Part shown: in pieces, positions 6,896 through 7,453 of the stretch
How the letters are laid out: the number at the start of each line of letters is the position of its first letter
Position numbering within the stretch: the first letter of the stretch is position 1
Source: an uncultured Clostridia bacterium
Lineage (GTDB): Bacteria; Bacillota; Clostridia; Oscillospirales; Acutalibacteraceae
DNA length: 7,453 bases
Reading direction: 5' to 3'
Assembly (NCBI GenBank): GCA_946405565.1
Contig: CAMJHU010000083.1
Coordinates: 1-7,453, forward strand
The notes under the pieces: generated by a model
What the model saw: the letters and a program-made list of their open reading frames with translations, nothing else
Database searches by the model: none
What the model was told of the DNA's origin: nothing
Translations under genes and position numbers: made by a program

Positions 6896-7341
6896 GTTTT
6901 TTTGCAAACCGTGAAGAAAACGCCGAACCCAATACCGTATCCCGGTCTCCCCGTGAATACGGCAGCGACGTACTTGCCTTTGTGGGGGACGGCGTGTTCG
7001 GAATGATGGCGCGGGAATATTTAGCGGTCAGCAGCCGTGTTCACGCGGGAGAACTCCACAGCCGGGCGGTTGCCATGGTGCGCTGCGAGGCGCAGGCGGC
7101 TTATATGGAGCGCTTGCTCCCCTGTCTCACCGAGGAAGAGGCGGGCGTATTCCGGCGGGGGCGCAATTACCACGCGGCTCACACGCCGCGGAGGAATGTG
7201 GCAGCCTATCGCGCGGCGACGGGATTGGAAGCGCTTTTCGGCTATCTTTATCTCTGCGGGCGGGAGGAACGTCTGCGTGAGCTTTTTGCCTACTGCATTA
7301 CCGAGGATAGCGAAACCCGTCCGGAAGACGGCATAGAATAA
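6892..7341 (+). CDS. mrnC: Mini-ribonuclease 3
   Basis: A 149-residue RNase III-type nuclease domain without a double-stranded RNA-binding domain. In Bacillus the family matures the ends of 23S rRNA precursor together with ribosomal protein L3, acting as a dimer. The RNase III signature is YGSDVLAFVGDGVFG (23-37), with D33 as the expected catalytic aspartate. A basic segment RRGRNYHAAH (88-97) follows, then YRAATGLEALFGYLYL (106-121), where E113 is the second metal-binding acidic residue. The length fits the family (about 130-150). A short polar N-terminal extension (about 1-20) is less conserved-looking. The ATG overlaps the stop of the preceding ATPase gene in an ATGA; AGAGG lies 9 bases upstream. 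In many Firmicutes mrnC sits after cysS; here its partner is a DUF815 gene. No plus-strand T-run follows the hairpin after the stop. Confidence 0.92.
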   Translation: MSFFANREENAEPNTVSRSPREYGSDVLAFVGDGVFGMMAREYLAVSSRVHAGELHSRAVAMVRCEAQAAYMERLLPCLTEEEAGVFRRGRNYHAAHTPRRNVAAYRAATGLEALFGYLYLCGREERLRELFAYCITEDSETRPEDGIE

Positions 7342-7379
7342 AAAACGGCGCGGCTTCCCTTTATCGGGTTGCCGCACCG
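7340..7379 (-). terminator. Rho-independent terminator for a converging minus-strand gene
   Basis: The arms 7346-7359 and 7366-7379 form a GC-rich stem with three mismatched positions (one C/A, two T/T) and a 6-base loop. Read on the minus strand the hairpin is followed at once by six T (7345-7340). On the plus strand it is followed by TGCGCGCTTATT, a poor U-tract, so any termination of mrnC would be weak. It therefore probably ends a gene entering from the right edge. A minus-strand frame with stop TAG at 7422-7424 (last visible residues AWERNDSGC) would sit at a suitable distance, but too little is visible to call a gene in 7380-7453. The T-run overlaps the mrnC stop codon. Confidence 0.7.
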
Positions 7380-7453
7380 TGCGCGCTTATTCTGAAAAAA
7401 ATCGAATCCATCAGCGTATCTCTAGCAGCCGCTGTCATTTCTCTCCCATGCCT

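Overview
The window looks like a stretch of chromosome from a Gram-positive anaerobe of the class Clostridia, probably an Oscillospirales/Ruminococcaceae-type genome. This is an inference from gene content: a Mini-RNase III gene (found mainly in Firmicutes), a YhaO/YhaN nuclease-ATPase pair, a clostridial-type asparagine synthase, strong AGGAG-type ribosome binding sites, and moderately GC-rich coding sequence with AT-rich promoter gaps. There is no rRNA, tRNA, CRISPR array, transposase or phage gene.

Layout. Positions 1-1537 (minus strand) hold the first 512 codons of an asparagine synthase (AsnB/AsnO type); its 3' end lies beyond the left edge. A 379-base gap (1538-1916) follows. It contains a putative asnB promoter embedded in a 9-bp inverted repeat, a 54-base hairpin with a perfect 15-bp stem, and a roughly 115-base segment bounded by a longer-range inverted repeat. 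Positions 1917-5418 (minus strand) form a two-gene operon with a 14-base overlap: a YhaO-like Mre11/SbcD-family metallophosphoesterase, then a YhaN-like Rad50/SbcC-family ATPase whose coiled coil carries two membrane segments where a zinc hook would be expected. A short AT-rich divergent promoter region (5419-5626) separates this operon from a plus-strand operon (5627-7341): a DUF815-type AAA+ ATPase and Mini-RNase III (MrnC), overlapping by 4 bases. Immediately after mrnC is a strong hairpin whose U-tract lies on the minus strand, so it probably ends a converging gene from beyond the right edge.

How the genes work together. YhaO and YhaN would form a nuclease/ATPase complex acting on DNA ends, here probably tethered to the membrane. 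DUF815 and MrnC are translationally coupled; MrnC trims 23S rRNA precursor, and the role of the DUF815 ATPase is unknown. AsnB makes asparagine from aspartate and glutamine.

I see no clearly new multi-gene system. The observations most worth a second look are the altered second-metal ligands of the YhaO-like protein (Arg and Tyr in place of the usual Asn and His), the membrane hairpin of its partner, the DUF815-mrnC coupling, and the structured asnB upstream region.
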